Below, piece after piece: positions 1-8,922 of a DNA stretch of 57,364 bases (the first letter of the stretch is position 1; each line of letters opens with the position of its first letter). The notes below the pieces were generated by a model that ran no database searches, was not told the DNA's origin, and was given only the letters and a program-made list of their open reading frames with translations. The translations under genes were made by a program, and so were the position numbers. Source of the DNA: Devosia sp. (GTDB lineage: Bacteria > Pseudomonadota > Alphaproteobacteria > Rhizobiales > Devosiaceae); NCBI RefSeq assembly GCF_014860165.1, contig NZ_JACZKG010000059.1, positions 1-57,364 of the forward strand, in the 5' to 3' direction.

Positions 1-495
1 GACCCCACCCCCAATATCGGCGGCAACATGTTCGCCTTTACCGGCGCCGGCCCTGTCGACAACGCGCCGCGCGAAAGCCGGACCGACGTGCTTAGCTACA
101 CGTCCGAGCCGCTGACCGAAGACCTCACTATCATCGGCCAGACGCAGGTGACGTTACACGCCCGTGCCAGCATACCGCATGCCGATTTCTTCCTGCGGCT
201 CTGCGACGTGGGTCTGGACGGCATCTCCATCAACATCTGCGACGGCCTGATCCGGGTCACACCCCAAACCCCTGTTCAAGCAGACGGCAGCTGGCGCCTC
301 GGCTTCACCCTGCACGCCGCAGCACACAGCTTCCGCGCCGGCCATCGCTTGCGGCTGCAGGTCTCATCCGGCGCCCATCCCAGATACGCACGCAATCTGG
401 GCACCGACGAACCCGTGGGCACGGCCACGACGATGGTGGCCAATGACGTCGACATCATCGACGCGTCTATCGGCCTGCCTGTCACCGCCGTATAG
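1..495 (+). CDS. CocE/NonD family hydrolase, C-terminal part (cut by window edge)
   Basis: The reading frame is open from the first base and ends at TAG 493-495, so only the last 164 residues are present. The fragment starts at a PTPNIGG stretch and continues as a beta-rich region with SEPLTEDLTIIG and FFLRLCDV. This matches the X-Pro dipeptidyl-peptidase C-terminal jelly-roll domain that follows the alpha/beta-hydrolase domain in CocE/NonD proteins. The family includes cocaine esterase-like and glutaryl-7-ACA acylase-like enzymes that hydrolyse esters or amides. The catalytic domain lies outside the window, so the substrate cannot be judged. The ATG at 28 is internal, not the start. Confidence 0.85.
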   Translation, partial: DPTPNIGGNMFAFTGAGPVDNAPRESRTDVLSYTSEPLTEDLTIIGQTQVTLHARASIPHADFFLRLCDVGLDGISINICDGLIRVTPQTPVQADGSWRLGFTLHAAAHSFRAGHRLRLQVSSGAHPRYARNLGTDEPVGTATTMVANDVDIIDASIGLPVTAV

Positions 496-515
496 TCCGC
501 CCGCCAGCGAGGCAA

Positions 516-887
516 ATGGGGGCAGACATGACATTCGCGGACGCGGCCGGTTCCGGCCGGCCAATTCGTTTCAAATGCGACTTCGGGGTGATGGAGACGA
601 TCGGGCAGGTCTTGATCTGGATCCTGCTGACCATCGTGACGCTGGGCCTGGCCCTGATCGTCTTTCCTTATTACTTCAACAAAGTTGTGCTGAACCGCAC
701 CGAGGTTATCGATGCCGGCGGCCGCGCCATCGGCAAGCTTGACTGCCAGTTCAACCTGGCCTCGTCCATCGGCCACGTCATCATCTGGGTGCTGCTGATC
801 ATCGTAACGCTGGGCATCGCCGCGTTCTTCTACGCCTACCGGGTCCTGCGCGTCCTGCTGAACGACACCAGGATCATCTACTACTGA
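516..887 (+). CDS. Small membrane protein with internal duplication (DUF6693-like)
   Basis: A 123-residue protein built from two copies of one unit: a short stretch containing F-x-C-x-F, then a hydrophobic helix (IGQVLIWILLTIVTLG in copy 1, IGHVIIWVLLIIVTLG in copy 2), then a basic segment with LNRTEVI or LNDTRII. Two membrane helices are predicted. It begins 20 bases after the hydrolase stop and may be cotranscribed with it. An in-frame ATG at 528 follows a GGGGGC stretch and may be the real start, giving 119 residues. The resemblance to DUF6693 is from memory and no function is known to me. Confidence 0.75.
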   Translation: MGADMTFADAAGSGRPIRFKCDFGVMETIGQVLIWILLTIVTLGLALIVFPYYFNKVVLNRTEVIDAGGRAIGKLDCQFNLASSIGHVIIWVLLIIVTLGIAAFFYAYRVLRVLLNDTRIIYY

Positions 888-928
888 CGCCCCCGCACAG
901 GAGACGGCGCGCCAGTGTGATCGGGTCA

Positions 929-957
929 TTGCCAAATTAGTTATTCTACATAACAAT
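929..957 (+). promoter_or_regulatory. Candidate promoter and inverted repeat before the tannase-like gene
   Basis: TTGCCA at 929-934 and TAACAAT at 951-957 are spaced like -35 and -10 elements. An inverted repeat, GTTAT (940-944) and ATAAC (950-954), lies inside this region and could be a repressor site. This rests on inspection only. Confidence 0.35.
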
Positions 958-993
958 ACTCCCTGCACTCACGTGCAAGAAAGGGAGGATTGA

Positions 994-2658
994 ATGAACA
1001 CGGTCTGGAGGAATTCCGTGGCGTTCGCAACCTTGCTCACCGCGATGGGCATGGCAGCAACGGCACACGCTCAGGCGCTCGATTGCGCCGACATTGTCGG
1101 GCACGATTTCGGCGTACCTGACCTGGTGGTGACGGCGGCGACGCCCACCCCGGTGGGTGAGAATGCGCCAGTTGCCCACTGCCTGGTGCAGGGCCATGTC
1201 GGCGAGCGCACCGGTGCGGATGGCAATACCTACAAGGTGAGTTTCGAACTGCGCCTGCCCGACGACTGGAATGGCCGTTTCGTGCACCAGTTCAACGGTG
1301 GCAATGACGGGGCCGTCGTGCCGGCGCTCGGCAACCTGATGAATGCCGACCCGGCAGACTCGGCCCTTGCCCGAAACTATGCGGTTGTCTCCAGCGATGC
1401 CGGCCACGATGGCGCGGCTCACCCTGAGGCCGGCCTTGCGGGCGGCGCCAGGTTTGGTTTTGATCCAGAGGCTCGCGCCGATTATGGCTACGGCGCGGTG
1501 ATGAAGTTGAACCCGGTCGCGACCAAGCTTGTCGAGGACTATTATGGCGAGGCTATCGCCTTCAGCTACGGCGTCGGCGGATCCAATGGCGGTCGCCACG
1601 CCATGGTCCAGGCTACGCGCTCTCCCGATGCCTTCAATGGCATCCTGGCCGGCTATCCCGGCTTCAACCTGCCTCGCGCCGCCGTGCAGCACGCCTGGGA
1701 CGTCCAGAGCTTCAAGCCTGTCACAGGTGACATCCGCACCGCCTTCAAGCCCGAAGACCTCGCGCTGGTGGGCGAAGCGGTGGTCGCGGCCTGCGACGGT
1801 CTCGATGGCCTGGAGGACGGCATCATTGCCGACAGCCCGGCTTGCCAGACGACATTCGATATCGGGACCCTGACCTGTTCGGCTGACGGCGCCAATGCCT
1901 GCCTCAGTGCTGCGCAGGTCGAGGCCTTGCGCCGCATCCATGCCGGCCCGACCAACTCGGCCGGCGAAGCGCTCTACAGCAACTGGGCCTGGGACCGCGG
2001 CATCGCCACCGGCGACTGGCGCTTCTGGAAGCTCGAAAGCCCCATTCCACCGTGGAACAACATGCCCCTGATCGCCACGATGGGCGCATCGTCGCTGGCC
2101 ATGGTCTTTTCCAGCCCGCCGGTGGATGTGGCCGGCGACCCGGCTTCGCTCGAGCAGTTCCTGCTCGACTATGATTTCGACACCGACGCCACGATTGGCG
2201 CCAGCGACGACGTCTTTACAGAGTCGCCGCTCGAATTCATGACTCCAACCGACGTGGACAACCCTGAACTGTCGGCCTTCCGCGACGCTGGCGGCAAGCT
2301 GATCGTGTTCCACGGCAACAGCGACCCGGTCTTCTCGGTGATGGACACCATCAACTGGTATGAGAAACTCGATGCCAACAATGGCGGCGCGGCAGAAGAC
2401 TTCGCTGTCCTCTACACCGTGCCAGGCATGGGTCATGGCCCAGGCGGCGCGGCAACCGACAAATTCGATGCGTTCGACGCCCTTGTCGACTGGGTTGAGA
2501 ATGGCGTCGCGCCGAGCCATCTGGTCGCGACCGCCACGCCGGACAACCAGTATGTGCCCGAGCTGATCGGCGTGACGCGCAAGCTCTGCCCCTACCCGAT
2601 GATCCCCCGCTACACGGGCGGCGACGAGGCCAGCCACGAGAGCTTCACCTGCCAGTGA
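994..2658 (+). CDS. Secreted tannase/feruloyl esterase family protein
   Basis: A 554-residue protein with a clear signal peptide ending AHAQA near residue 28. It has the tannase-family alpha/beta-hydrolase layout: nucleophile Ser in GGSNGGR (about residue 193), an Asp in HGNSDP (about 435) and a His in PGMGHGPGG (about 483). Paired cysteines such as GTLTC and NAC are spread as in the family. Members cut ester bonds of gallate or ferulate esters, or aromatic polyester monomers, in the periplasm or outside the cell. A strong ribosome site, GGGAGG, lies just before the ATG. It appears to be a single-gene unit. The exact ester is not deducible. Confidence 0.88.
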   Translation: MNTVWRNSVAFATLLTAMGMAATAHAQALDCADIVGHDFGVPDLVVTAATPTPVGENAPVAHCLVQGHVGERTGADGNTYKVSFELRLPDDWNGRFVHQFNGGNDGAVVPALGNLMNADPADSALARNYAVVSSDAGHDGAAHPEAGLAGGARFGFDPEARADYGYGAVMKLNPVATKLVEDYYGEAIAFSYGVGGSNGGRHAMVQATRSPDAFNGILAGYPGFNLPRAAVQHAWDVQSFKPVTGDIRTAFKPEDLALVGEAVVAACDGLDGLEDGIIADSPACQTTFDIGTLTCSADGANACLSAAQVEALRRIHAGPTNSAGEALYSNWAWDRGIATGDWRFWKLESPIPPWNNMPLIATMGASSLAMVFSSPPVDVAGDPASLEQFLLDYDFDTDATIGASDDVFTESPLEFMTPTDVDNPELSAFRDAGGKLIVFHGNSDPVFSVMDTINWYEKLDANNGGAAEDFAVLYTVPGMGHGPGGAATDKFDAFDALVDWVENGVAPSHLVATATPDNQYVPELIGVTRKLCPYPMIPRYTGGDEASHESFTCQ

Positions 2659-2664
2659 CGAACC

Positions 2665-2686
2665 GAGCCCGCCGAAAGGCGGGCTC
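2665..2686. terminator. Hairpin between convergent tannase-like gene and glcB
   Basis: A perfect 9-bp stem (GAGCCCGCC / GGCGGGCTC) closes a GAAA tetraloop in the 32-base gap between two convergent stop codons. There is no run of T after either side, so it may protect 3' ends or terminate weakly for both genes. Confidence 0.6.
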
Positions 2687-2690
2687 CACC

Positions 2691-4850
2691 CTAGTTCCCG
2701 TCCCGCGCCTTCACCTTCCGCCGTGCCGCATGCAGCAGTGGTTCGGTATAGCCGCTGGGCTGATCTGCCCCATGCAGGGCGAGGTCCAGCGCCGCCTGGA
2801 ACGCGATGGACTGGAAATTCTCCGCCATCGGTCGATAGAGCGGATCGCCCGCATTCTGAGCATCGACCACGCTGGCCATACGTTCAAAGGTCGATGTGAC
2901 CTCATCGCGGCTGACCAGTCCGTGGCGCAGCCAGTTGGCCACCGCCTGGCTGGAAATCCGGCAGGTGGCACGATCCTCCATCAGGCCGACATCGTTGATG
3001 TCTGGCACCTTGGAACAGCCCACGCCCTGCTGCACCCAGCGCACCACATAGCCCAGGATGCCCTGGGCGTTGTTTTCGAGCTCGCGGTTGATCTCCTCGC
3101 GGCTCAGGGAGAACGGCGCCTGCACCGGCATGGAAAAAAGCTCGCTGAGCGCAGGCACGGCCTGGTTGTGGCGGCGCTTCTGCGCCTCGAACACATCAAC
3201 CTGATGGTAGTGCAGCGCATGCAGCGTCGCTGCGGTCGGGCTCGGCACCCAGGCGGTATTGGCGCCGGCATTGGGATGGCCGGCCTTGCTGGCCATCATC
3301 GCCGCCATGTCGTCGGGCCGCGCCCACATGCCCTTGCCGATCTGCGCCCGGCCGGAAAGGCCACAGGCCAGCCCGATCAGCACGTTGCGGTCTTCATAGG
3401 AGCTGAGCCAGCGCTCGGACTTGATCTCGTCCTTGCGCAAGACGGCGCCCGCCTCCATCGCCGTATGGATTTCATCGCCCGTGCGATCGAGGAACCCGGT
3501 ATTGATGAAGAACACCCGGCTCCGGGCCTCGTAGATCGCCGCCTTGAGGTTGGCCGAGGTGCGGCGCTCCTCATCCATGATGCCGATCTTGATGGTGTTG
3601 GGCTTTAGGCCCAGCATCGTCTCGACCGAGGCGAAGATGGCGCAGGCAAAGGCCACTTCCTCGGGCCCGTGCATCTTTGGCTTGACGATATAGATGGCGC
3701 CGGTCGTGCTGTTGACCTTGTCCTGCATGGCGCAAAGCACGGTGACGGCCGCATCCATCAGCCCCTCGCCGATGGGCTTACCCTCGAACAGCACCGCGTC
3801 CGTGGTCATCAGATGGCCGACATTGCGCACCAGCAGCAGCGAGCGGCCCTTGAGCACCAGCGGCGCGCCGTTGACATCCTTGTAGACCCGGTCGGCATTG
3901 AGCTTGCGGGTAACCGTCCTGCCGCCCTTCTCGAACGTATCCTCCAGCGTGCCGTTCATCAGGCCCAGCCAGTTGCGATAGACCCCGACCTTGTCCTCGG
4001 CATCGACCGCCGCGACCGAATCCTCGCAGTCCTGGATCGTGGTCAGCGCCGCCTCGACGATGACATCGCTGAGCCCCGCCTTATGGGTGCCGCCGATGAC
4101 ACTGCCCGGCTCGATGACCAGGATCAGATGCAGCCCATGGTGGCGCAGCACGATCTCGCCACTGGCCTCGGTGCCGCCATAGCCGACAAAGGCGCCGGGA
4201 TCGCGCAGGCCGGTCCGTCCGGCGGGCATGTCCACTTCGAGGTGCCTGACGTCGCCATCCTTGACCACGTGATAGCCAGTCACATCGCGATGGCTGCCCG
4301 AGGCAAGCGGCAGGAAATCATCAAGAAATCTCGCGGCATGCTCCACCACTGCCGCGCCGCGCGACGGATTATAGCCCCTGCCCGGCGCCAGCTCGCCATC
4401 GCGGGCAATAACGTCGGTGCCATAGAGCGCATCATAAAGACTGCCCCAGCGGGCATTGGCGGCATTGAGCGCATAGCGAGCATTGGACACCGGCACCACC
4501 AGCTGCGGCCCGCACAGCGTGGTGATTTCCGGGTCTAAGCCACTGGTTTCAATGATGAAATCCGCAGGCTCCGGGACGAGATAGCCGATGTCCCGAAGGA
4601 AGAACTCATAGCCCTGCGCATTGTTGGCCACCGGCCCATACTTGCGATGCCAATCGTCGATATCAGCCTGCAACTCATCACGCCGCGCCAACAGCCGCGC
4701 ATTGGTGGACATATGCTCGGCAACAAGAGCCGCAAACCCGCCCCAAAATTGCTCGGCCGTTACCGAAAGACCCGGCAGCGCTTCCTTCTCGACGAAATCG
4801 ACCAGCAGCGGATGGACGGAGAGGTTCGATTTCGGGAGGTAGGTGGTCAT
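2691..4850 (-). CDS. glcB: Malate synthase G
   Basis: A 719-residue protein, the normal length for malate synthase G. It condenses glyoxylate with acetyl-CoA to malate in the cytoplasm. Typical stretches include TIQDCEDSVAAVDAEDK (about 262), RNWLGLMNGTL, KIGIMDEERRTS (about 450) and NTGFLDRTGDEIHT. The start is placed at 4850 (MTTYLPKSN); in-frame codons further upstream come from a repeat element. It is the last gene of the minus-strand purine block and would consume the glyoxylate released by ureidoglycolate lyase (22420). A palindromic repeat separates it from guaD, so it may also have its own promoter. Confidence 0.96.
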   Translation of the reverse strand: MTTYLPKSNLSVHPLLVDFVEKEALPGLSVTAEQFWGGFAALVAEHMSTNARLLARRDELQADIDDWHRKYGPVANNAQGYEFFLRDIGYLVPEPADFIIETSGLDPEITTLCGPQLVVPVSNARYALNAANARWGSLYDALYGTDVIARDGELAPGRGYNPSRGAAVVEHAARFLDDFLPLASGSHRDVTGYHVVKDGDVRHLEVDMPAGRTGLRDPGAFVGYGGTEASGEIVLRHHGLHLILVIEPGSVIGGTHKAGLSDVIVEAALTTIQDCEDSVAAVDAEDKVGVYRNWLGLMNGTLEDTFEKGGRTVTRKLNADRVYKDVNGAPLVLKGRSLLLVRNVGHLMTTDAVLFEGKPIGEGLMDAAVTVLCAMQDKVNSTTGAIYIVKPKMHGPEEVAFACAIFASVETMLGLKPNTIKIGIMDEERRTSANLKAAIYEARSRVFFINTGFLDRTGDEIHTAMEAGAVLRKDEIKSERWLSSYEDRNVLIGLACGLSGRAQIGKGMWARPDDMAAMMASKAGHPNAGANTAWVPSPTAATLHALHYHQVDVFEAQKRRHNQAVPALSELFSMPVQAPFSLSREEINRELENNAQGILGYVVRWVQQGVGCSKVPDINDVGLMEDRATCRISSQAVANWLRHGLVSRDEVTSTFERMASVVDAQNAGDPLYRPMAENFQSIAFQAALDLALHGADQPSGYTEPLLHAARRKVKARDGN

Positions 4851-4870
4851 TGTCTGAGCCTTCTTTTCTT

Positions 4871-4995
4871 CACCTCTCCCTTGGGGGAGTGGTCGATCGT
4901 CTTCGGTCGGGTGAGGGGGCCTTTCCACGCACTCGACCAAGAAAGGCCCCCTCACCCGGCGCTGCGCGCCGAACTCTCCCCCAAGGGAGAGGTGA
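4871..4995. repeat. RIME-like palindromic mosaic element
   Basis: The outer arms CACCTCTCCCTTGGGGGAG and its near-complement at the right end enclose a second pair around GTGAGGGGGCCTTTC / GAAAGGCCCCCTCAC. It fills most of the guaD-glcB gap. The same arms recur at 13349-13474 and 28177-28207, with a related element at 7577-7717. This resembles the rhizobial intergenic mosaic elements (RIME). Confidence 0.85.
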
Positions 4996-5032
4996 GAAAG
5001 CCCGAGGGCAACCTAGGGCACCGTGCCTGGCC

Positions 5033-6328
5033 TCACAACCCGCCTAAAGTCGACTTCGCCCTTGCGCCAGCCACATAGACCTCGGCTATGGCGCGGTCGT
5101 CGCCCAGCGTCTGCAGCAGGAACAATTCCTCGGCCAGCGAGGTCACCGTGGCCTTCCGCAGCGCCATGGCGGGCGTGGCTGCCGCATTGAGCACGACCAG
5201 GTCCGCCGCATTGCCGGGCGCGATGGCGCCGATGGTGCCTTCGAGCGACAGGGCCCGGGCATTGCCCAGCGTCATCATGTAGAACGAGTTGAGCGGGGTC
5301 AGCCGCTGGCCGCGCAGCTGCAGCACCTTGTAGCCCTCGGCCATGGTCTCCAGCATGCCATAGCTGGTGCCGCCGCCGATATCGGTGGCGACCCCGATGC
5401 GCACGCCCGCCTTGCTCAGCCGCTCGCGGTCAAACAGGCCCGAGCCTAGGAAGAGATTGGATGTGGGGCAGAACACCGCCACCGAGCCGGTCTCCGCCAA
5501 TACCCTGGTCTCGCGATGGTTGAGATGGATGCAATGGCCGAGGAGGGTCTTGGGACCCAGCAGGCCATAGTCCTCGTAAATCCCGGTGTAGTCGGGCGAG
5601 CTCGGATAGAGCGCCATCGAATTGGTGATCTCGACGTCATTTTCGCTGAGATGGGTCTGCACATAACAATCGGGATGCTCGGCCACCAGCGCCCGCGCGG
5701 CCTCAAGCTGCGCTGGTGTCGAGGTGATGGCAAAACGGGGCGAGATGGCATAGAGCCCCCTTCCCCTTCCATGCCAGCGCTCGATCAGTGTCTTGCTGTC
5801 GTCATAGCCGGACTTGGCAGTGTCGCAGAGCGCCTCGGGGGCGTTACGATCCATCATCACCTTGCCGCCGATCATGAGCATGTTGCGCCTTTCGGCTTCG
5901 CCGAAATAGGCGTCGACCGAACTCGGATGGCTCGAGCAATAGGCGACTGCCGTGGTCGTGCCGTTGCGGATCAGCTCGTCATAAAACGCCGCGGCAATGG
6001 TGCCGGCATGGCCCTGCTGGCTGAACTTCTGTTCCTCCAAAAAGGTGTAGGTATTGAGCCATTCCAGCAGCGAGCCGGCATAGGAGGCAATGATCTGGCT
6101 CTGCACATAATGCAGGTGCGTATCGATGAAGCCGGGCAGGATCAGATGCGGTCGATGGTCGATCACCTCGGCCTCGCCATCGGGCGCATAGTCGCCCACG
6201 GCGACGATCTTGCCATCCGCGATGGTGATGGCGCCATCCTCGAGATAGCGATAGCTCGCGTTGTCATCGAGCCCCAGCGGCTCGCTGATGAAGGTCAGCA
6301 CCCGGCCGCGCAGGATGGTCCGCCTCAT
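5033..6328 (-). CDS. guaD: Guanine deaminase
   Basis: A 431-residue amidohydrolase that converts guanine to xanthine plus ammonia. Metal-site motifs are in order: PGFIDTHLHY (HxH, about 69-78), HLSEND (about 230), GHCIHLN (about 268) and ATDIGGG (about 318). The stretch IASYAGSLLEWLNTYTF is specific to bacterial guanine deaminases. The start is set at 6328 (MRRTILRG), where ATG overlaps the puuD stop as ATGA, suggesting translational coupling. An upstream in-frame ATG at 6352 lies inside puuD. Its product feeds xanthine dehydrogenase in the same block. Confidence 0.95.
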   Translation of the reverse strand: MRRTILRGRVLTFISEPLGLDDNASYRYLEDGAITIADGKIVAVGDYAPDGEAEVIDHRPHLILPGFIDTHLHYVQSQIIASYAGSLLEWLNTYTFLEEQKFSQQGHAGTIAAAFYDELIRNGTTTAVAYCSSHPSSVDAYFGEAERRNMLMIGGKVMMDRNAPEALCDTAKSGYDDSKTLIERWHGRGRGLYAISPRFAITSTPAQLEAARALVAEHPDCYVQTHLSENDVEITNSMALYPSSPDYTGIYEDYGLLGPKTLLGHCIHLNHRETRVLAETGSVAVFCPTSNLFLGSGLFDRERLSKAGVRIGVATDIGGGTSYGMLETMAEGYKVLQLRGQRLTPLNSFYMMTLGNARALSLEGTIGAIAPGNAADLVVLNAAATPAMALRKATVTSLAEELFLLQTLGDDRAIAEVYVAGARAKSTLGGL

Positions 6329-7551
6329 AGCCCCGAGCCCTCGCGGAACCATTCAACGATCAGCGTCCGCTCCTCATCAGTCATTTCGCTCACATTGCCC
6401 GGCGGCATGGCATGGGCATAGCCGGCCTGCATCGCAATCTCCCGGGCGTGGTTGGCGACGGCGATGTCATTGTCGAGGATCACGTTCTTGGGCGCCTCAT
6501 AGATACCCGGCCAGGCCGGTTCCGCCGTGTGGCACATGGCGCAGCGCGTCTGCACGGTCAGGCTGGCAGCGCTGAAATGGCTTGCTGCGAGAAAGGGTTC
6601 GGCCGCCCGAGACGCCACCTCCTCTCCCGCCGAGCCCGGCAGCTTTGGCGCGGTGGACAGCCACGCGATGATGATGAACAACACAACGGCGGCCAGCCAG
6701 GTCCAGTGCGGATTGCCCTTCCGCGCATGGCGGGTGTTGAAATAGTGCCGGATCACCACGCCGACGAGAAAGATCAGCGACGCGATGATCCAGTTCCACT
6801 GCGTGGCAAAGGCCAGCGGATAGTGGGACGACAGCATGAAGAAGATGACGGGAAGCGTCAGGTAGTTGTTGTGGAGGCTCCGCTGCTTGGCGATCTTGCC
6901 ATATTTGGCATCGGGCACCCGCCCGGCCTTGAGATCACCCACCACGATCTTCTGGTTGGGGATGATGATCATGGCCACATTGGCCGCCATGATGGTCGCC
7001 GTAAAGGCGCCCATATGGAGCATCGCGGCGCGGCCGGTGAAGAGCTGCGTATAGCCCCAACTCATGGCCACCAGGATCGCGAACAGCACCAGCATCAAGC
7101 CTGACGTGGAATTGCCGATGGGCGACTTGCAGAGGCTATCATAGAGCACCCAGCCCAGCACGATCGAGCCCAGCGACAGCCCAATCGCCTGCCAGGCCGG
7201 CACGTCGAGCACGTTGCGATCGATGAGATAGATGTCGGCGCCGACATAATAGACCAGCGCCATCAGCATCAGCCCGGAGAACCAGGTCCAGTAGCTTTCC
7301 CATTTGAACCAGGTCAGGTGCTCGGGCAGGAATTCGGGCGCCACCAGGTATTTCTGGATGTGGTAGAAGCCGCCGCCATGCACCTGCCACTCCTCGCCAT
7401 GCGCCAGTGGCGGCAGGCTCGGCGTCTTGCGCAGACCCAGGTCGAGTGCGATGAAATAGAAGGACGAGCCGATCCAGGCGATGGCCGTGATGACATGCAG
7501 CCAGCGCACGGCAAACATCAGCCATTCATAGGCAATTACGTAATCGGGCAT
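6325..7551 (-). CDS. puuD: Membrane urate hydroxylase PuuD with C-terminal cytochrome c
   Basis: A 408-residue protein. The N-terminal ~300 residues carry about eight membrane helices of the urate hydroxylase (DUF989) family, starting YEWLMFAVRWLHVITAIAWIGSSFYF. The C-terminus is a cytochrome c domain with the haem motif C337-A-M-C340-H341 and a likely axial Met in HAMPPGN. The family oxidises urate to 5-hydroxyisourate and passes electrons to the respiratory chain, not to oxygen as peroxide-forming uricase does. It is coupled to guaD by a 4-base overlap and its product goes to UraH (17305). No soluble uricase is seen in the window. Confidence 0.93.
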   Translation of the reverse strand: MPDYVIAYEWLMFAVRWLHVITAIAWIGSSFYFIALDLGLRKTPSLPPLAHGEEWQVHGGGFYHIQKYLVAPEFLPEHLTWFKWESYWTWFSGLMLMALVYYVGADIYLIDRNVLDVPAWQAIGLSLGSIVLGWVLYDSLCKSPIGNSTSGLMLVLFAILVAMSWGYTQLFTGRAAMLHMGAFTATIMAANVAMIIIPNQKIVVGDLKAGRVPDAKYGKIAKQRSLHNNYLTLPVIFFMLSSHYPLAFATQWNWIIASLIFLVGVVIRHYFNTRHARKGNPHWTWLAAVVLFIIIAWLSTAPKLPGSAGEEVASRAAEPFLAASHFSAASLTVQTRCAMCHTAEPAWPGIYEAPKNVILDNDIAVANHAREIAMQAGYAHAMPPGNVSEMTDEERTLIVEWFREGSGL

Positions 7552-7576
7552 TCGTCCTCGTCCTCAACCGCCGGGG

Positions 7577-7717
7577 CCTCTCCCTCTCCCCTTGCGGGAG
7601 AGGGTGGATCGGCCGATAGGCCGAGACGGGTGAGGGGTTTAGCACAGTGCCTCAGCCGCTGTGCCCTCCCCTTCATCCGTCCTTCGGGCACCTTCTCCCG
7701 CAACGGGAGAAGGGCAC
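7577..7717. repeat. RIME-like palindromic element
   Basis: CTCTCCCCTTGCGGGAGAGGGTGG is followed by GGATCGGCCGATAGGCCGAGACGGGTGAGGGG (a RIME1-type core) and then by CCTTCTCCCGCAACGGGAGAAGGGCA. It lies in the gap between the BMP-binding-protein gene and puuD and is related to the elements at 4871 and 13349. Confidence 0.8.
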
Positions 7718-7735
7718 CACCCCAGCCCTGGTGGC

Positions 7736-7763
7736 AAAGAAGGGCGGGCCAACGCCCGCCCCT
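7736..7763 (-). terminator. Terminator of the BMP transporter genes
   Basis: A perfect 8-bp stem, GGGCGGGC (7742-7749) and GCCCGCCC (7754-7761), has a 4-base loop. Read on the minus strand it is followed by TTCTTTG. It starts 19 bases past the stop of the binding-protein gene, which separates that unit from puuD-guaD. Confidence 0.7.
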
Positions 7764-7781
7764 CTGTCATTCCGATCAGCC

Positions 7782-8870
7782 TTATGCCGGCGGGTTCACG
7801 CCTTCGACATACCAGTCCATGCTGAGCAGTTCGGCATCGGTCAGCGTCACGCCGGCCGGGACGCGCTCGGCGCCGGTGTGGTCATTGATCGGGCCGGTGA
7901 AGATGTTGAAAGTACCATCGATCTGGCCCTGCTTGATGGCCTCGGCGGCCGCCTTGACCTCGTCAGTGACCTTGGGACCATAGGGCCCGATCTGCACTTC
8001 GCCTTCCTTGAGGCCCGGCCAACGGTCGCCCGAGGTCCAGCTGCCGTCGATAACCGCCTGCGCTGCCTCGACATAGTGCGGGCCCCAATTGTCGATGATC
8101 GAGGTCAACTGGGCATTGGGGGCGAAGGCGCTCATGTCGGCACCCTGGCCGAAGCCGCCGACAATGCCGCGTTCCTCGGCAACCTGCAGGGCGGCCGGAC
8201 CGTCCGTATGCTGGGCGATCACGTCGATGCCCTGGTCGATCATGGCGCGAGCAGTATCGGCTTCCTTGGCCGGGTCATTCCAGGTCGAGATATAGACCGG
8301 GGTCATGGTGAAGTCAGGATTGACCTTGCGGGCCGCCAGAGTGAAGGCGTTGATGCCCATCACCACTTCCGGGATCGGGAACGAGCCGATATAGCCGGCC
8401 TTGCCGGTCTTGGAGAGGTGGCCCGCAATGGTGCCGCAGACAGCGCGGCCTTCATGGAAGCGGGCATTGTAGGTCGCGACATTATCCGAGCGCTGGTAGC
8501 CGGTGGCATGCTCGAACTTCACGTCCGGGAACTGCTGGGCAACCTTGATGACATAGTCGCCATAGCCGAAACTGGCGGCGAAGATCAGCTTGTGGCCGGA
8601 CTGGGCCAGTTCGCGCAGCACGCGTTCGCAGTCCGGGCCCTCGGGCACGTTCTCGACGACGGTGGGCTCGGCGACGGCATCGCCCAGCTGGTCCTTCATG
8701 TACTTGGCGCCGGTAGCGTGGCCGAAGTTCCAGCCATTGTCGTTGACGGTGCCGATCAGCATGAAGCCGACCTTGAGCGGCTCGGTCTGGGCAAAGGCCT
8801 TGGTGCCGAGCAGCGGCAGGGCCGCGGCGGCGGCGCCGACCTTGAGGATATTGCGGCGGGTGATTGTCAT
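7782..8870 (-). CDS. BMP family ABC transporter substrate-binding protein (purine/nucleoside uptake)
   Basis: A 362-residue periplasmic protein with a twin-arginine-type leader (TRRNILKVGAAAAALPLLG, cleaved near AFAQ). The fold is the BMP/PnrA type: KVGFMLIGTVNDNGWNFGHATG at the start, then FAASFGYGDYV, HTDGPAALQVAEERG and GFGQGADMSAFAP. Family members bind nucleosides or purine bases. The start at 8870 has an AGGAGA ribosome site. It follows its two permeases and ATPase on the minus strand. Placement between xdhC and puuD argues for purine bases, nucleosides or urate-like ligands, but the ligand is inferred. Confidence 0.92.
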   Translation of the reverse strand: MTITRRNILKVGAAAAALPLLGTKAFAQTEPLKVGFMLIGTVNDNGWNFGHATGAKYMKDQLGDAVAEPTVVENVPEGPDCERVLRELAQSGHKLIFAASFGYGDYVIKVAQQFPDVKFEHATGYQRSDNVATYNARFHEGRAVCGTIAGHLSKTGKAGYIGSFPIPEVVMGINAFTLAARKVNPDFTMTPVYISTWNDPAKEADTARAMIDQGIDVIAQHTDGPAALQVAEERGIVGGFGQGADMSAFAPNAQLTSIIDNWGPHYVEAAQAVIDGSWTSGDRWPGLKEGEVQIGPYGPKVTDEVKAAAEAIKQGQIDGTFNIFTGPINDHTGAERVPAGVTLTDAELLSMDWYVEGVNPPA

Positions 8871-8922
8871 CTGTCTCTCCTGAATGACTTTTCTTGGTTG
8901 ATCGAGGGCCACTGGGCAGCCC

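Noticed and set aside
946..2637. A 563-codon open frame on minus, opposite the tannase-like gene
   Set aside because: The plus strand encodes a secreted esterase with a strong ribosome site and active-site motifs. The antisense translation has no recognisable domain.
3910..3935. A third GTAACC-N16-CGAA match on plus
   Set aside because: It lies inside the glcB coding sequence on the opposite strand, with no gene start after it. One chance hit of this kind in the window is plausible.
4856..4955. Extension of malate synthase G to an upstream ATG at 4955
   Set aside because: The added residues are translated from the RIME-like repeat, and the family start is at 4850.
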